A stretch of DNA of 64,000 nucleotides, taken from positions 124,001 to 188,000 of the forward strand of contig JAIUOF010000005.1 of NCBI GenBank assembly GCA_020161355.1, given 5' to 3'. This stretch comes from Bacteroidota bacterium. GTDB taxonomy: Bacteria > Bacteroidota > Bacteroidia > Cytophagales > Spirosomataceae. Under the pieces are notes generated by a model. The model was not told the DNA's origin and did no database searches. It was given only the letters and a program-made list of their open reading frames with translations. The number at the start of each line of letters is the position of its first letter. The stretch's first letter is position 1. Positions 43,749-52,806 of this stretch are shown piece after piece. The translations under genes and the position numbers were made by a program.

Positions 43749-44528
43749 TTACATTATATCTAATCTTTCGAAAACTTGCTTCATTGATAAGGTCACTGCT
43801 ACATTGACCAATAAACCCAATCCAAAGGAAAGGGGGATGTTGGTCAAAGGCATCAGTATGGCCTGTAAAAACAGGAAAAGGGTAAAGCCGATGATACCCG
43901 AAAACAAGCCCATGAAAGTTTTTCTTACCTGATAAATCCCTTGGGTATAATGAATAAATATAGCTAAAACTGCCGTCATAATCGGGAATGGCGTAAGGAT
44001 TCCGCTCCAGTTAGGGCCTAAAATCTTTGCAAAATAAGTGATCAGGATTACGAAAGAAGTGATGACCAACATCCTTAAAAGTATTTCAAACCTCAGGGTC
44101 CTTTTAAAACCTTCGTTTTTGTTTTCAACTTTTGGGAAAAATCTTAGACCCAAAAACAACAGAAAAAAACAAATAAAAAGCCATTGAAAAATATTGAATT
44201 TTGATATCAAAGGATTTAGCAGGATTCCTGTAAGAAAATAAACCAAATAACCTGCAAAAAGGCTGACTATTGCATTGTATTTTTTGCCCACCAAAATATA
44301 AGAAACACAAAAAGCCAGCCAGCCAATTATGCCCACCATCATGCCGGGAATGGAGTTTACAGCAAATGTCTTGCCCTGCTCCAGGGCAATAAAAAGGATG
44401 ATCGGTCCCGCCACCCAGGGCATGCTCGCCAACATACCTCCTATACTGTTGCCCCATTTTTTGCTGGCAAAAGTCACAAGGGCAATTACCGTGGGCATCA
44501 GCATAATTTTGATCAGGAGTGTATTCAA
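43749..44528 (-). CDS. Polytopic membrane protein of unknown function
   Basis: 259 aa with about eight TM helices and short loops. The phrase GNSIGGMLASMPWVAGPIIL near residue 30 and its later echo GPNWSGILTPFPIMTAVLAI suggest two homologous halves and an inverted or tandem repeat, as in many transporters. I cannot name a family. Confidence 0.72.
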   Translation of the reverse strand: MNTLLIKIMLMPTVIALVTFASKKWGNSIGGMLASMPWVAGPIILFIALEQGKTFAVNSIPGMMVGIIGWLAFCVSYILVGKKYNAIVSLFAGYLVYFLTGILLNPLISKFNIFQWLFICFFLLFLGLRFFPKVENKNEGFKRTLRFEILLRMLVITSFVILITYFAKILGPNWSGILTPFPIMTAVLAIFIHYTQGIYQVRKTFMGLFSGIIGFTLFLFLQAILMPLTNIPLSFGLGLLVNVAVTLSMKQVFERLDIM

Positions 44529-44560
44529 ATCTTTTGGGTTTAATTAATCTATTTTCGGAA

Positions 44561-46768
44561 TTAAAACTGTTTCAAATAACTGATTTTGGCAATGGTATGA
44601 TTTTCAGATTTTGATATTGTAAGATTGGGGTTGAAGGCTTGTTTGTTGAATACCAGATAGATATATGATAGCGGTTGGTATTCCCACGAAAACCGGATGT
44701 TATAATTTTGGGAATTATTTTCGGAGTTTTTCTGGAAAAATCCTATCAACTGAAGCCTTGGATTCAATGCAAAACGACCTTCGATAGAGTATAAATCAAC
44801 ATTGGAAGTGGTCAGTGTTTCCCCCACTTCAGTAAAGTGGTTGCGGTTTAATCTTCCCGATAACGATACGTGAGGAAGCGGGGCAAACTGTAAGATAAAA
44901 TCACCGGATGAGAGATTTCCATTAAAATAAGTACCACCTCCATACATCACGAGCAGGTTCAGCATTTTTGATGGGTCGGTGCTGGCATAAATCTGGTGAC
45001 GGGTGTAATTGTATTTACCCTGATTTATTTTTACGCCTAATGGCTCGAAAGCATCAGTAAGATATTGGTAGGTAGGATTGATGCTGTATCCGAAAAACGC
45101 CCCACTTTGTAAATTGAGCCATACAGGGTAGAAAGTCCATACTTTCTCTATCAACTTGCCGGTAGAGGCCTGATGGTAAAATTCAGGGAAGATGCTGGGC
45201 TCATAGGCTCTCAACCAATTCTTAAACGGCAATTTTTTACCCCTGTACCACCAGAATATTCCAGGGGTGGTAGCCACTACGTCGTTTCGGGAAACAAATC
45301 CCAACCCTGGGTCATAGTCTTTGGTTACCACTGATTGTGTCCACCAAATTTTGAATTGGTTACTCACATAAAAATACTGTGCATAGGCCGAAAGACCGTT
45401 TTTTCCTGTGATTCCGGAACCAGATAATGAAACCAGGGAATTGAGCGAGTGTGAGTCAGAAAACCTGAAAAAACCGTCAATTGAACCCACCACATTGCTA
45501 CCTCCCGGTTGGTTTTTTACCGTCAACAATCCCCCAATCCGATGCTGTTTGCCTATGTTTTCGGAATACCTTCCAACAAAAAAATTGGTGCCTGGTGATT
45601 CCTCTATCTCCCTTTGACGCATAAGAATCGCCCCGAAATTTCGTTTATCTGACCGGTACACCAGTCTACCACCCGCTGAAATAGGGATTGGGTTACCGGC
45701 ATCGTCGAGACCGATTTTTCTGCTAAAAAAAGGTTGAATCCTCATGTTTCCACCTGATTCGTCAGGGTTTCGGCTTATTCCTACCCCAAAAAGTGAGGCA
45801 TTTTCAAGAAAAAACTGACGCCTTTCAGGGAAAAAAACATTAAAACGGGTCACATTGTTGACCTGGCGGTCGGCGTCGGCCTGGGCGAAGTCAGTATTGG
45901 CGGTCAAATCCAGAATGGTATTGGAGTTGATGGCCCATTTCATTTCTCCACCTAGCTTATAGTTAGTGTCGGTGGGTTTGGTTTCTGCACCATATCCTCT
46001 GTATCTGTCAAATGAGCTCAAAAAATAGGGCTGAATCCTGATGTTAGTCGTAGGTGGAGGCGGTTTTAGGCCGGTGAGTTTGCCGGCATAAGCCATACGC
46101 ATGGAGGTAAATGATCTGGGATATCCCGATAGTGCCGAGATCTCGTTGGTGAGTCTTCGGTTTCTCATAATATTGATTCCCCAGTTTTGGACAGAATCGG
46201 TCAGTTTGGGATACCGCAAAGTTTGCCAAGGAATGGCCATCTCCGCCACCCAGCCACTATCGGTTCTGCTGGTTCTTACTCTCCAGAGTCCATCCCAGTC
46301 GAGATCGTAATAGTTGTCATCAAACGAAAGAAGTTCTCTCTGCACTCCGTAAGCATTGCTTCCAAATGTGATGGAATTTCGCTGGTCGTTGAACCCATCA
46401 AAAGATACCATCACCATATCATGTTGAGTATCTCTGAAATCCCGCTTAAAATCAACTGCTCTGATGGCTTTTTTGCCTAAAGAATCAAAAGAAAATATCC
46501 CCAGATACAGAAATTTTTTATTGTAAAGTACTTTAACCTGAGTCTGATGGTTTGGCTTTTGTCCCTGATAAGGCTCAACTTGGGTAAATTGCGGAGAAGC
46601 AGGCGAAAGTGCCCACTCAGCATCATTGAGCAAGCCATCGACTTTGAGTTTGTTTTTAATACCAATTGCTTTAATTTCTTTTTTTACAGAATCAGGCTTA
46701 AAAACGCTGGCATCTTGTGCCAAAGCAAATCTGCTGAGCATGAAGATCAGGAATGCCAGTTTTCTCAT
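44561..46768 (-). CDS. DUF5916-type outer-membrane protein with CBM9-like N-terminal domain
   Basis: 735 aa. Signal peptide 1-17. Residues about 35-220 are a carbohydrate-binding family 9-like beta-sandwich (VDGLLNDAEWALSPASPQF). The remainder (about 250-735) has repeated barrel strands and FFPERRQFFLENASLFG, a typical DUF5916 phrase. Binds or passes an unknown ligand at the outer membrane. A long gene with no partner. Confidence 0.88.
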   Translation of the reverse strand: MRKLAFLIFMLSRFALAQDASVFKPDSVKKEIKAIGIKNKLKVDGLLNDAEWALSPASPQFTQVEPYQGQKPNHQTQVKVLYNKKFLYLGIFSFDSLGKKAIRAVDFKRDFRDTQHDMVMVSFDGFNDQRNSITFGSNAYGVQRELLSFDDNYYDLDWDGLWRVRTSRTDSGWVAEMAIPWQTLRYPKLTDSVQNWGINIMRNRRLTNEISALSGYPRSFTSMRMAYAGKLTGLKPPPPTTNIRIQPYFLSSFDRYRGYGAETKPTDTNYKLGGEMKWAINSNTILDLTANTDFAQADADRQVNNVTRFNVFFPERRQFFLENASLFGVGISRNPDESGGNMRIQPFFSRKIGLDDAGNPIPISAGGRLVYRSDKRNFGAILMRQREIEESPGTNFFVGRYSENIGKQHRIGGLLTVKNQPGGSNVVGSIDGFFRFSDSHSLNSLVSLSGSGITGKNGLSAYAQYFYVSNQFKIWWTQSVVTKDYDPGLGFVSRNDVVATTPGIFWWYRGKKLPFKNWLRAYEPSIFPEFYHQASTGKLIEKVWTFYPVWLNLQSGAFFGYSINPTYQYLTDAFEPLGVKINQGKYNYTRHQIYASTDPSKMLNLLVMYGGGTYFNGNLSSGDFILQFAPLPHVSLSGRLNRNHFTEVGETLTTSNVDLYSIEGRFALNPRLQLIGFFQKNSENNSQNYNIRFSWEYQPLSYIYLVFNKQAFNPNLTISKSENHTIAKISYLKQF

Positions 46769-46861
46769 TTATAGGGTAATAGTAATTTTGTCAAAAATAA
46801 TAAACCTAATTCATATTCACTTAAAATAAGATTTGAATATATGTAGTTTTGATTTAAATAA

Positions 46862-46893
46862 AACAAAAAAGCCGACCTAATGATTGGCCGGCT
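46862..46893 (-). terminator. Terminator of the PepSY-like gene
   Basis: AGCCG...CGGCT stem (46870-46893) with an A run on the plus strand to the left, giving a U run in the minus-strand RNA. Confidence 0.65.
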
Positions 46894-46915
46894 AAATATT
46901 TAATGGGAATTGTTT

Positions 46916-47425
46916 CTAAACAAAAAGCAAAACCAAGGTAAGTATGATCCCGGCAATGGTAAATGCGATTCCGTTTTTGAATATTTTGGTACTTGGCCTG
47001 AACATCCAGAAAGTGGAAATCACAAAAAACAACAGGGATAACCCAAAGAATATATTCAGGAAATATAAAAGTGAGTTGGTGTTGGCTTTGTGTAATTTGG
47101 TCATTTTGTCCAGAAAAAATGGCAATTCCTTTGTGGTGAAGTCAGCTACTCCGGTGGCTTTGTTGTAGGTCCCGGTTTTGAAATATACCATATCACCTTC
47201 CACTTTTTCGGCTTTAAATTCTCTGATTTTTAGCTCTTTGCCCAATTTTTCCCCTTCAAGGCCCGGCTCCAACTCTTTATGGTTTTGTACTTCTTTTTTA
47301 AGAAAATCAGTGGTTCTGAAAATCAGGACCATACCACTTACGGCATAGATAAACATGATTCCGGCAAGGAAAAACCCCAGGTAGCGGTGTAGCACACGCA
47401 TGGTTATAGGACTATTTTTTGACAT
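46916..47425 (-). CDS. Small PepSY-associated membrane protein
   Basis: 169 aa. N-terminal RVLHRYLGFFLAGIMFIYAVSG has the PepSY_TM-like His and first helix (13-35); two more helices cover about 120-140 and 148-168. A soluble loop (about 45-110) has PepSY-like strand content. Shorter than the PepSY protein at 1458. Possibly haem or iron related; this is inferred only from the family. Confidence 0.8.
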   Translation of the reverse strand: MSKNSPITMRVLHRYLGFFLAGIMFIYAVSGMVLIFRTTDFLKKEVQNHKELEPGLEGEKLGKELKIREFKAEKVEGDMVYFKTGTYNKATGVADFTTKELPFFLDKMTKLHKANTNSLLYFLNIFFGLSLLFFVISTFWMFRPSTKIFKNGIAFTIAGIILTLVLLFV

Positions 47426-47690
47426 ATATTTATTTTGTTATGATAATTTGACCCTAAAAATAAAGACAGGTTTATTCATCTTGAGTATTTATAGACTGAT
47501 GGCGATTTAAACTCTACTAACTTGTGGTTTTACTCGATAGATTTGTCTTTTCATTAATGGGTATCTTCAAAATATCCTATATGGTACGGAATAAAATTCT
47601 TACAGCTTTCCAATCATTTATCATATTATTTTTCGAATAAAAAACGGAAATTGAGGCTTTTTAAGATTTAAGGAAATTTCCCAAAACATT

Positions 47691-48386
47691 ATGAAAAGTA
47701 TAGATTTTCTACTTGAAAACTCCAATCTTCCGGGTCCAAGAGGCAATCTTGAGCTGCTGTATAAATTTTCGAAAACGGCCACGGAAGCCGAAATCAATGA
47801 ATGTTTTAGGTATTATTCTGAAGATCTGAAAAATTCTCCGGAGGAGTTTGTGGTCATGTGCGGGATTCTGGGTTACTGCTATCTGCATCATTCCAAAATT
47901 GAAAACACGCTTTCTGAAATCAGAAAATTCGCTTCTCATGCCAGCTGGCGGGTGAGGGAATCAGTGGCGATGGGCATACAGGAACTGGGTGTTACAGATT
48001 TTGAAAAAACAGTTAATGTTTTAGAAAACTGGAAGACAGGAAATCAATTAGAGCTGCGGGCGGTGGTGGCGGGCCTTTGTGAACCAAAATTGCTGAAAAT
48101 GCCTGAAAATGCTCTGAAAGTGCTGGAAATTTTGGAACAGATCATAATAACTTTCAATAAAATACCTGAAAAACTAACGCCCGAAGGCGAGTCACTTAGA
48201 AAAGCCCTGGGTTATGGCCTGAGCGTAGCGATGGTACATTTGCCAGAAAAAGGAAAAGAACTTTTTGAGAAACTTGAAACTAGCAAAAACAAACATATTC
48301 TCTGGATTTTAAGAGAAAATCTTAAGAAAAACCGCCTCCTGAAAATGGATCCCAACTGGGTAGAAGAGCAGAAAATGAAGGTTTAA
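47691..48386 (+). CDS. HEAT-repeat protein, DNA-alkylation-repair-like
   Basis: 231 aa, all helical. Paired helices such as ENTLSEIRKFASHASWRVRE and SVAMGIQELGVTDFEKTVNV have the HEAT pattern seen in AlkD-like superhelical proteins. I do not see clear AlkD DNA-binding aromatics, so catalytic glycosylase activity is uncertain. A single gene, no membrane segments. Confidence 0.7.
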   Translation: MKSIDFLLENSNLPGPRGNLELLYKFSKTATEAEINECFRYYSEDLKNSPEEFVVMCGILGYCYLHHSKIENTLSEIRKFASHASWRVRESVAMGIQELGVTDFEKTVNVLENWKTGNQLELRAVVAGLCEPKLLKMPENALKVLEILEQIIITFNKIPEKLTPEGESLRKALGYGLSVAMVHLPEKGKELFEKLETSKNKHILWILRENLKKNRLLKMDPNWVEEQKMKV

Positions 48387-48487
48387 AAAGTTTTATAGGA
48401 AGACTTTTAGAGGTTAAAGCAAACTTTTTCCTCCCGAATTAGATCGAAGTTAAAATGTAACAATAAAAAAATGATTACAAACTTATC

Positions 48488-49255
48488 TTAATAAGTGTAC
48501 AAATAAACAATTTTCCCGGTTCCAATCGGGTCTTTTCGGTCTATAGTTATCTTTCTGACTCTATTCTCACCGTCAAAATCATAGCTAAAGTCAAGGGTGG
48601 TTTCGTTGGGTGTTCCTTTACTGAAAATCGCCTTTTTGATGAGATTGGTGCTGAAATTTCCCAAATAACTGTCTCTGAATGTCCAGTGAACCGCCATTGG
48701 TGCCAACACTTCCTGTCTGATGGTATTTAGATAGGCTGTATATTCATATTCGGCCGGAAAGATTCCTTTGTAACTCAAAAGATTCCCGACTGCAGAATAG
48801 TTAAAATCTTCGGTCAGTCTGTCTCTTCGTTTGATCAGAAAATTATTTTTGAAATAATACCTGTCGGTGCTATTTGTTCCCTGATTGTAGTCTGCAAGGC
48901 CATTATCCGTAAGTTTTATATTAAAGGCCATGTCAGTTTCCTGTATCGTAAGGTTATTTTTTTGATAGTCAAACCTATACATCTCTTTCCCACCCTCACT
49001 GATGGACTTGATTTTTCCATCGGAATAGTAATCCAGACTATAGCTGTATTTTACTGACTGTGGGTTGTTTGGAAGCAAAAGCTCCATCTCGATTTTTTTG
49101 AAAGGAACCTGATTAATAGCCGGCTGGACGATTTCTGGCAAGGCTTTTACTTCTTTTAAGATGGCATCTTCAGCAACTGTTGGCGTGCTTGTGTTTTCTT
49201 TGCAAGCTGAAAAAATTAAGGCCGATAGCGTAATTGAGAGTAGATACTTTTTCAT
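48488..49255 (-). CDS. Lipoprotein of unknown function
   Basis: 255 aa. Lipobox IFSAC around residue 17. The rest is a series of beta strands with YSYSLDYYSDGKIKSISEGG and DFSYDFDGENRVRKITI, the DUF4595-like pattern of Bacteroidota lipoproteins. Function unknown. Confidence 0.75.
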   Translation of the reverse strand: MKKYLLSITLSALIFSACKENTSTPTVAEDAILKEVKALPEIVQPAINQVPFKKIEMELLLPNNPQSVKYSYSLDYYSDGKIKSISEGGKEMYRFDYQKNNLTIQETDMAFNIKLTDNGLADYNQGTNSTDRYYFKNNFLIKRRDRLTEDFNYSAVGNLLSYKGIFPAEYEYTAYLNTIRQEVLAPMAVHWTFRDSYLGNFSTNLIKKAIFSKGTPNETTLDFSYDFDGENRVRKITIDRKDPIGTGKIVYLYTY

Positions 49256-49416
49256 TTTTGATGATTTTTAGGTGATTTAATTTTGTTATGAAAAATAGCC
49301 TGGAAATATTAAGTTTCAAACCCGGGATTTTCTGTGCTAAATAACCTAATTATCAGGGTTTTATTGTGAATTTTTGAAAAAAAAGTTGTGAGATTAGTAT
49401 TATTTATCTTAAACTT

Positions 49417-50136
49417 CTAGTTATTCGGAGCTCCCTTGTTTTTCCAGTTTTGAAAGGCTGTGATTTCACAGTCTGACAGCTTTTGTGATGGCGGCATGGC
49501 TGAGTAACCCGCTGTGTAAGTGACCGAACCCAGCAGTTTACCATTGTCAATCAATGCTTTCACTTTGGCATAACTATCGAGTGTAATATTCCCTGAAGCA
49601 TTGCCGGTTTGATGGCAGCCGAGGCATTGCGTATCAATTATCGGCTTGATCACCCCGGAATAAGTTGGATTCTGAGCATCGATATTTACGCTGCATGCGG
49701 TGTTTTTGGCTCCTTGTTTAATCCATGCCAAAAGTATGTCGGCTTGTGCTTTAGAGATTGCCGCTGCCGGAGGTGGAGGCATACGGTCTTCGCCACTTTC
49801 AAACAAAACCCTGTACAATTTGCTGGAAGAGGGGTTTGAAGTTGAAATCCCTTTTTTGATGATGCTCGCATAGCTGGTAAGGTCATAGCCATCTTTTCTC
49901 GACTTGGAATCATGACAGCCAGACTGCCCGCAGTTGCTCTGGAAAAAAGGCAAAATCTGGGTATTGAAACAAATATCTCCGTTGGCAGGGGTTGTATTTC
50001 CACTGCCGTCACAAGTCACCAAATTTTTCAGGGTGTCAGTAGTACCTGATGCCGGGTTGGGGTCGGTGTTTTTTTCATACAAGCAACTGGCTGTAAGAAC
50101 CAGTACCGACAAAAATAAAATAAGCTTTTTTAACAT
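49417..50136 (-). CDS. Lipoprotein with two c-type haem motifs
   Basis: 239 aa. Lipobox LTASC near residue 18. Motif 1 is Cys-Gly-Gln-Ser-Gly-Cys-His (CX4CH) in FQSNCGQSGCHDSK, motif 2 is the standard CLGCH in TQCLGCHQTG. Each is followed by a similar block with ILPFF / VIKPII and a Met-Pro-Pro pair (RMPPPP, SAMPPS) that may ligate iron, so the protein is a tandem repeat of one haem domain, like planctomycete-type cytochrome C modules. Last gene of a Rieske-barrel-YceI-cytochrome operon. Confidence 0.85.
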   Translation of the reverse strand: MLKKLILFLSVLVLTASCLYEKNTDPNPASGTTDTLKNLVTCDGSGNTTPANGDICFNTQILPFFQSNCGQSGCHDSKSRKDGYDLTSYASIIKKGISTSNPSSSKLYRVLFESGEDRMPPPPAAAISKAQADILLAWIKQGAKNTACSVNIDAQNPTYSGVIKPIIDTQCLGCHQTGNASGNITLDSYAKVKALIDNGKLLGSVTYTAGYSAMPPSQKLSDCEITAFQNWKNKGAPNN

Positions 50137-50140
50137 AAAA

Positions 50141-50686
50141 TCAGTTTTTAGGTGTGAAAGTCCAGTTACATTTTACAGCTATTTCTTCGGCAATTTTGGC
50201 CATCACGATGGTCGGAATCTCAATTTTATGGTCTTTCAAAGGAACATTAAATGCTGCAGTAAGTGTGATTTTTCCGTTCTCTATTACCATTTTTCCTGTC
50301 AAATCTCTCTCCTTGGCCACACCATGCATCATGAGGATGCCATGTGAGGTAACATTGTAAGAACCGTTCTTCGAGAAATCAATTTTTTCGTTGATTTTGC
50401 CTTTGAAAGTACCGTTGGGATATTTCTCTGACTCCATGTAGTTTTCGTTAAAATGCTCTTCCATCAGATGGTTCTTAAACTTAAAGTCTATCATCACCAT
50501 TTTTACTGCAATCTCATTTTTAGATTCGTCGATTATGGCGGCTACTTTTTTGTTTACTGCAGAAATATTTTCCATGGGTGTTTCTGAGAAAAAGCTCGTT
50601 TCACCTGCTTTGCAGAGCCACATTTTTTGGGCAAATGCACTTTTCAAAAAGGCAGTCAGAAGTAGTGCCAAAAGTATCTTTTTCAT
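50141..50686 (-). CDS. YceI-family periplasmic lipocalin-like protein
   Basis: 181 aa with a signal peptide (about 1-19). YceI proteins bind polyisoprenoids or quinone-like lipids. Family features: TSFFSETPMENISAVN, YNVTSHGILMMHGVAKERD and the closing AAFNVPLKDHKIEIP. It sits 4 bases before the cytochrome gene, between it and the barrel protein. Confidence 0.88.
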   Translation of the reverse strand: MKKILLALLLTAFLKSAFAQKMWLCKAGETSFFSETPMENISAVNKKVAAIIDESKNEIAVKMVMIDFKFKNHLMEEHFNENYMESEKYPNGTFKGKINEKIDFSKNGSYNVTSHGILMMHGVAKERDLTGKMVIENGKITLTAAFNVPLKDHKIEIPTIVMAKIAEEIAVKCNWTFTPKN

Positions 50687-50713
50687 TTTAACTTATATTT
50701 AAAATATTGATAA

Positions 50714-51661
50714 TTAGTTTTTTGCAGGGCGTTTCTTCTCTTTTTCAAAACTAAACGTCCTCGAAATATTGAATCCGTAATGTATGTCGCCTTTCAGCCA
50801 TTGGCCGGTGGTTTGTGTCAGAAACATCCTTTCGGTCATGCCCAGCGAGTTGGTAGCGTGCAGCTGAAACACGTGGCCGCCGGTTTCGATATCAAAACCC
50901 ACAGAAAACGAGTTGTAGTTGGCAGCAGTAGGCGAATACCCCGGCTCAGTACTCACAGGCAGTCTGTAGAAATAATCCCCGTTGAACGAAGTCCTTTTGG
51001 TAAGTTTTATCCTTCCACCCACTCCGGCCAGGAAAGTATCATTACTCAGGACGGGGTTATCAACTTTGTTACGGTGAATGGCCGTAGGGCTCAATTGGAG
51101 AGACAACCTTTCTCCAAATTTTCTTGCTATCAGGATTTGGCCCACATAAGACCAACGCTCCAGATTGTTGTAAAATCTAAACTGCGGACTCGTGCTCAGT
51201 GTAATCGCATCTGCCGCCGCCAAAGCGGTAATGCTCACCGGAAAGGCGTTTTTTCCTGATGATTGCCGAGTAACTTTATATTTCAGGAAATAATCAAAAG
51301 TCTTGTCAGTGGTACTTCTTCCCAGGCCGGCCATCAGTTTGTCGGTAATACCATATTCCAGACCGATACGCATAGAGGCCTGATCCAGTCCGAAAAAATT
51401 ATAGGCTCCGTCATTGATTTTTCCGAAACGATGTGAAATTCTGAAGTCCAGATGGTTTTTGGCCATTGTTTCTACCGAATGTCCGTTGATTACACGCGTT
51501 GATTTGAAAGTCGCCAGTGCATAGTTTTTGGTAGGCTTTACATTTTTGTCCAGCTCATCAAACAGGTCTTGAGCAAAGATTAGCCGGGGCAAGGATAGCA
51601 GGATTATTAAAAAATATCTCATCTGATTTTTATTAGTGATTTTGAGACCAATTTTGGCCAT
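50714..51661 (-). CDS. DUF5777-family beta-barrel protein
   Basis: 315 aa outer-membrane barrel protein. Signal sequence lies after an N-terminal extension (MRYFLIILLSLPRLIFAQ begins at residue 14); translation may start at that Met. Typical phrases are AMAKNHLDFRISHRFGKINDG-like strands and GLDQASMRIGLEYGITDKL. Always found near electron-transfer lipoproteins in Bacteroidota. Starts 3 bases after the Rieske gene. Confidence 0.85.
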   Translation of the reverse strand: MAKIGLKITNKNQMRYFLIILLSLPRLIFAQDLFDELDKNVKPTKNYALATFKSTRVINGHSVETMAKNHLDFRISHRFGKINDGAYNFFGLDQASMRIGLEYGITDKLMAGLGRSTTDKTFDYFLKYKVTRQSSGKNAFPVSITALAAADAITLSTSPQFRFYNNLERWSYVGQILIARKFGERLSLQLSPTAIHRNKVDNPVLSNDTFLAGVGGRIKLTKRTSFNGDYFYRLPVSTEPGYSPTAANYNSFSVGFDIETGGHVFQLHATNSLGMTERMFLTQTTGQWLKGDIHYGFNISRTFSFEKEKKRPAKN

Positions 51662-51664
51662 ATA

Positions 51665-52081
51665 TCAAGCAGAAATGGTCAATGTATTTCCCGAAAGGGA
51701 TGTAGTGTAAACCGTAAGCCCTTTGCTTGCGTTTGAGTTTAAGCCTTTGCCTGCGGTGCTAAACCGGGCTCCATGGGCCGTGCAGTACCATTCGCCGTTT
51801 CTAAAAGTAATCTGCTTTTTTCCCTCGTGGCTGCAGCTGATAGTGGCTGCCACATAGGTTCCTCCATTATTGGCCACTACCATATTGTTGACCACCACAT
51901 AGCCTCCGCTTTTGGTGAGAGCCGAGTATTGGCTGCTACTAAGGTCAATGGTGACAGTTGCGGGGTTTACCGAGCCTTCGTTTACGCAACTATCAAGTGA
52001 ATAAAGTGCAAAAAGTGAGGCTCCGGTGAAGCCTAATTTCTTCAAAAAGTCGTTTCTTGAGATTTTTTCCTCTAATTTCAT
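51665..52081 (-). CDS. Rieske [2Fe-2S] protein, exported
   Basis: 138 aa. Cluster ligands are Cys83-x-His85 and Cys100-x-x-His103 (ISCSHEGKK, WYCTAHGARF). The N terminus RNDFLKKLGFTGASLFALYS resembles a Tat or lipoprotein signal with only one Arg and a Cys at 32. First gene of the operon with DUF5777, YceI and the haem lipoprotein; together they look like an exported electron-transfer set. Partner oxidoreductase unknown. Confidence 0.88.
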   Translation of the reverse strand: MKLEEKISRNDFLKKLGFTGASLFALYSLDSCVNEGSVNPATVTIDLSSSQYSALTKSGGYVVVNNMVVANNGGTYVAATISCSHEGKKQITFRNGEWYCTAHGARFSTAGKGLNSNASKGLTVYTTSLSGNTLTISA

Positions 52082-52230
52082 ATTTTAAATTTTGTTCTAC
52101 CGTGTTCTACGCACAAGGCAGCGTATTGCGTCCAGGGAAAAAATTAAATTTTATCCCGGCAGCAAAAAGAAGTAATTTTCGTAGAGTGTAAATGAATAGA
52201 AATAAATCATCTAATCCCTGATTTGAAAAA

Positions 52231-52800
52231 GTGTTTTTGAAGAAGAAATCTCCCCAAAAAGAGATAAGTGAAATAGTTGCAGGGTGCAAGGCCAATTCTC
52301 AGTCGGCTCAGCGTAAGCTTTTCGAGATTTTCTCACGAAAAGCCATGGGGATTTGCTCAAAATACGCTGCATCGGAGTATGAAGCGGAGGAGATGATGAT
52401 GGATGGTTTTTTGAAAGTTTACAAAAATATCGGTCAATACAATGATCAATATGACTTTGGAGGGTGGTTTCATCGTATTATGGTCAACGCCTCTATCGAT
52501 TATTTCAGAAAACATCATTCCCGATTGGAGTTTGTAGAAATCAAAGTAGCTGAAACTTCGGCTTTTGACGACAGCAAAATTGATTTATTGTCGGTAGAGG
52601 AGATTCTCGAATTTGTAAGAAAACTCTCTCCGGTGTACAGGGCAGTGTTTTCATTGCATGTAATTGATGGTTATAATTTTAAGGAAATAGGTGAGATGCT
52701 GCACATAGCCGAGAGTGCTGTGAGGTCAAATCTCTCCAAAGCCAAACATAGATTACAAGGTTGGATAGAAGAATATATTTCGCAACAGGAAAAAATCTGA
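52231..52800 (+). CDS. ECF-type RNA polymerase sigma factor
   Basis: 189 aa from a GTG start. Region 2 has EYEAEEMMMDGFLKVYKNI and GGWFHRIMVNASIDYFRK; region 4 has LSPVYRAVFSLHVIDGYNFK and IAESAVRSNLSKAKHRLQGW. Seven bases downstream is a single-pass membrane protein that may be its regulator. Diverges from the Rieske operon, so they may share a promoter region. Confidence 0.92.
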   Translation: MFLKKKSPQKEISEIVAGCKANSQSAQRKLFEIFSRKAMGICSKYAASEYEAEEMMMDGFLKVYKNIGQYNDQYDFGGWFHRIMVNASIDYFRKHHSRLEFVEIKVAETSAFDDSKIDLLSVEEILEFVRKLSPVYRAVFSLHVIDGYNFKEIGEMLHIAESAVRSNLSKAKHRLQGWIEEYISQQEKI

Positions 52801-52806
52801 ATCAAT

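Noticed and set aside
47480..47522. Half-sites resembling the shared palindrome (ATAGACT and ACTCTACTA)
   Set aside because: The arms are too far apart and not in the TCTA-N9-TAGA geometry.
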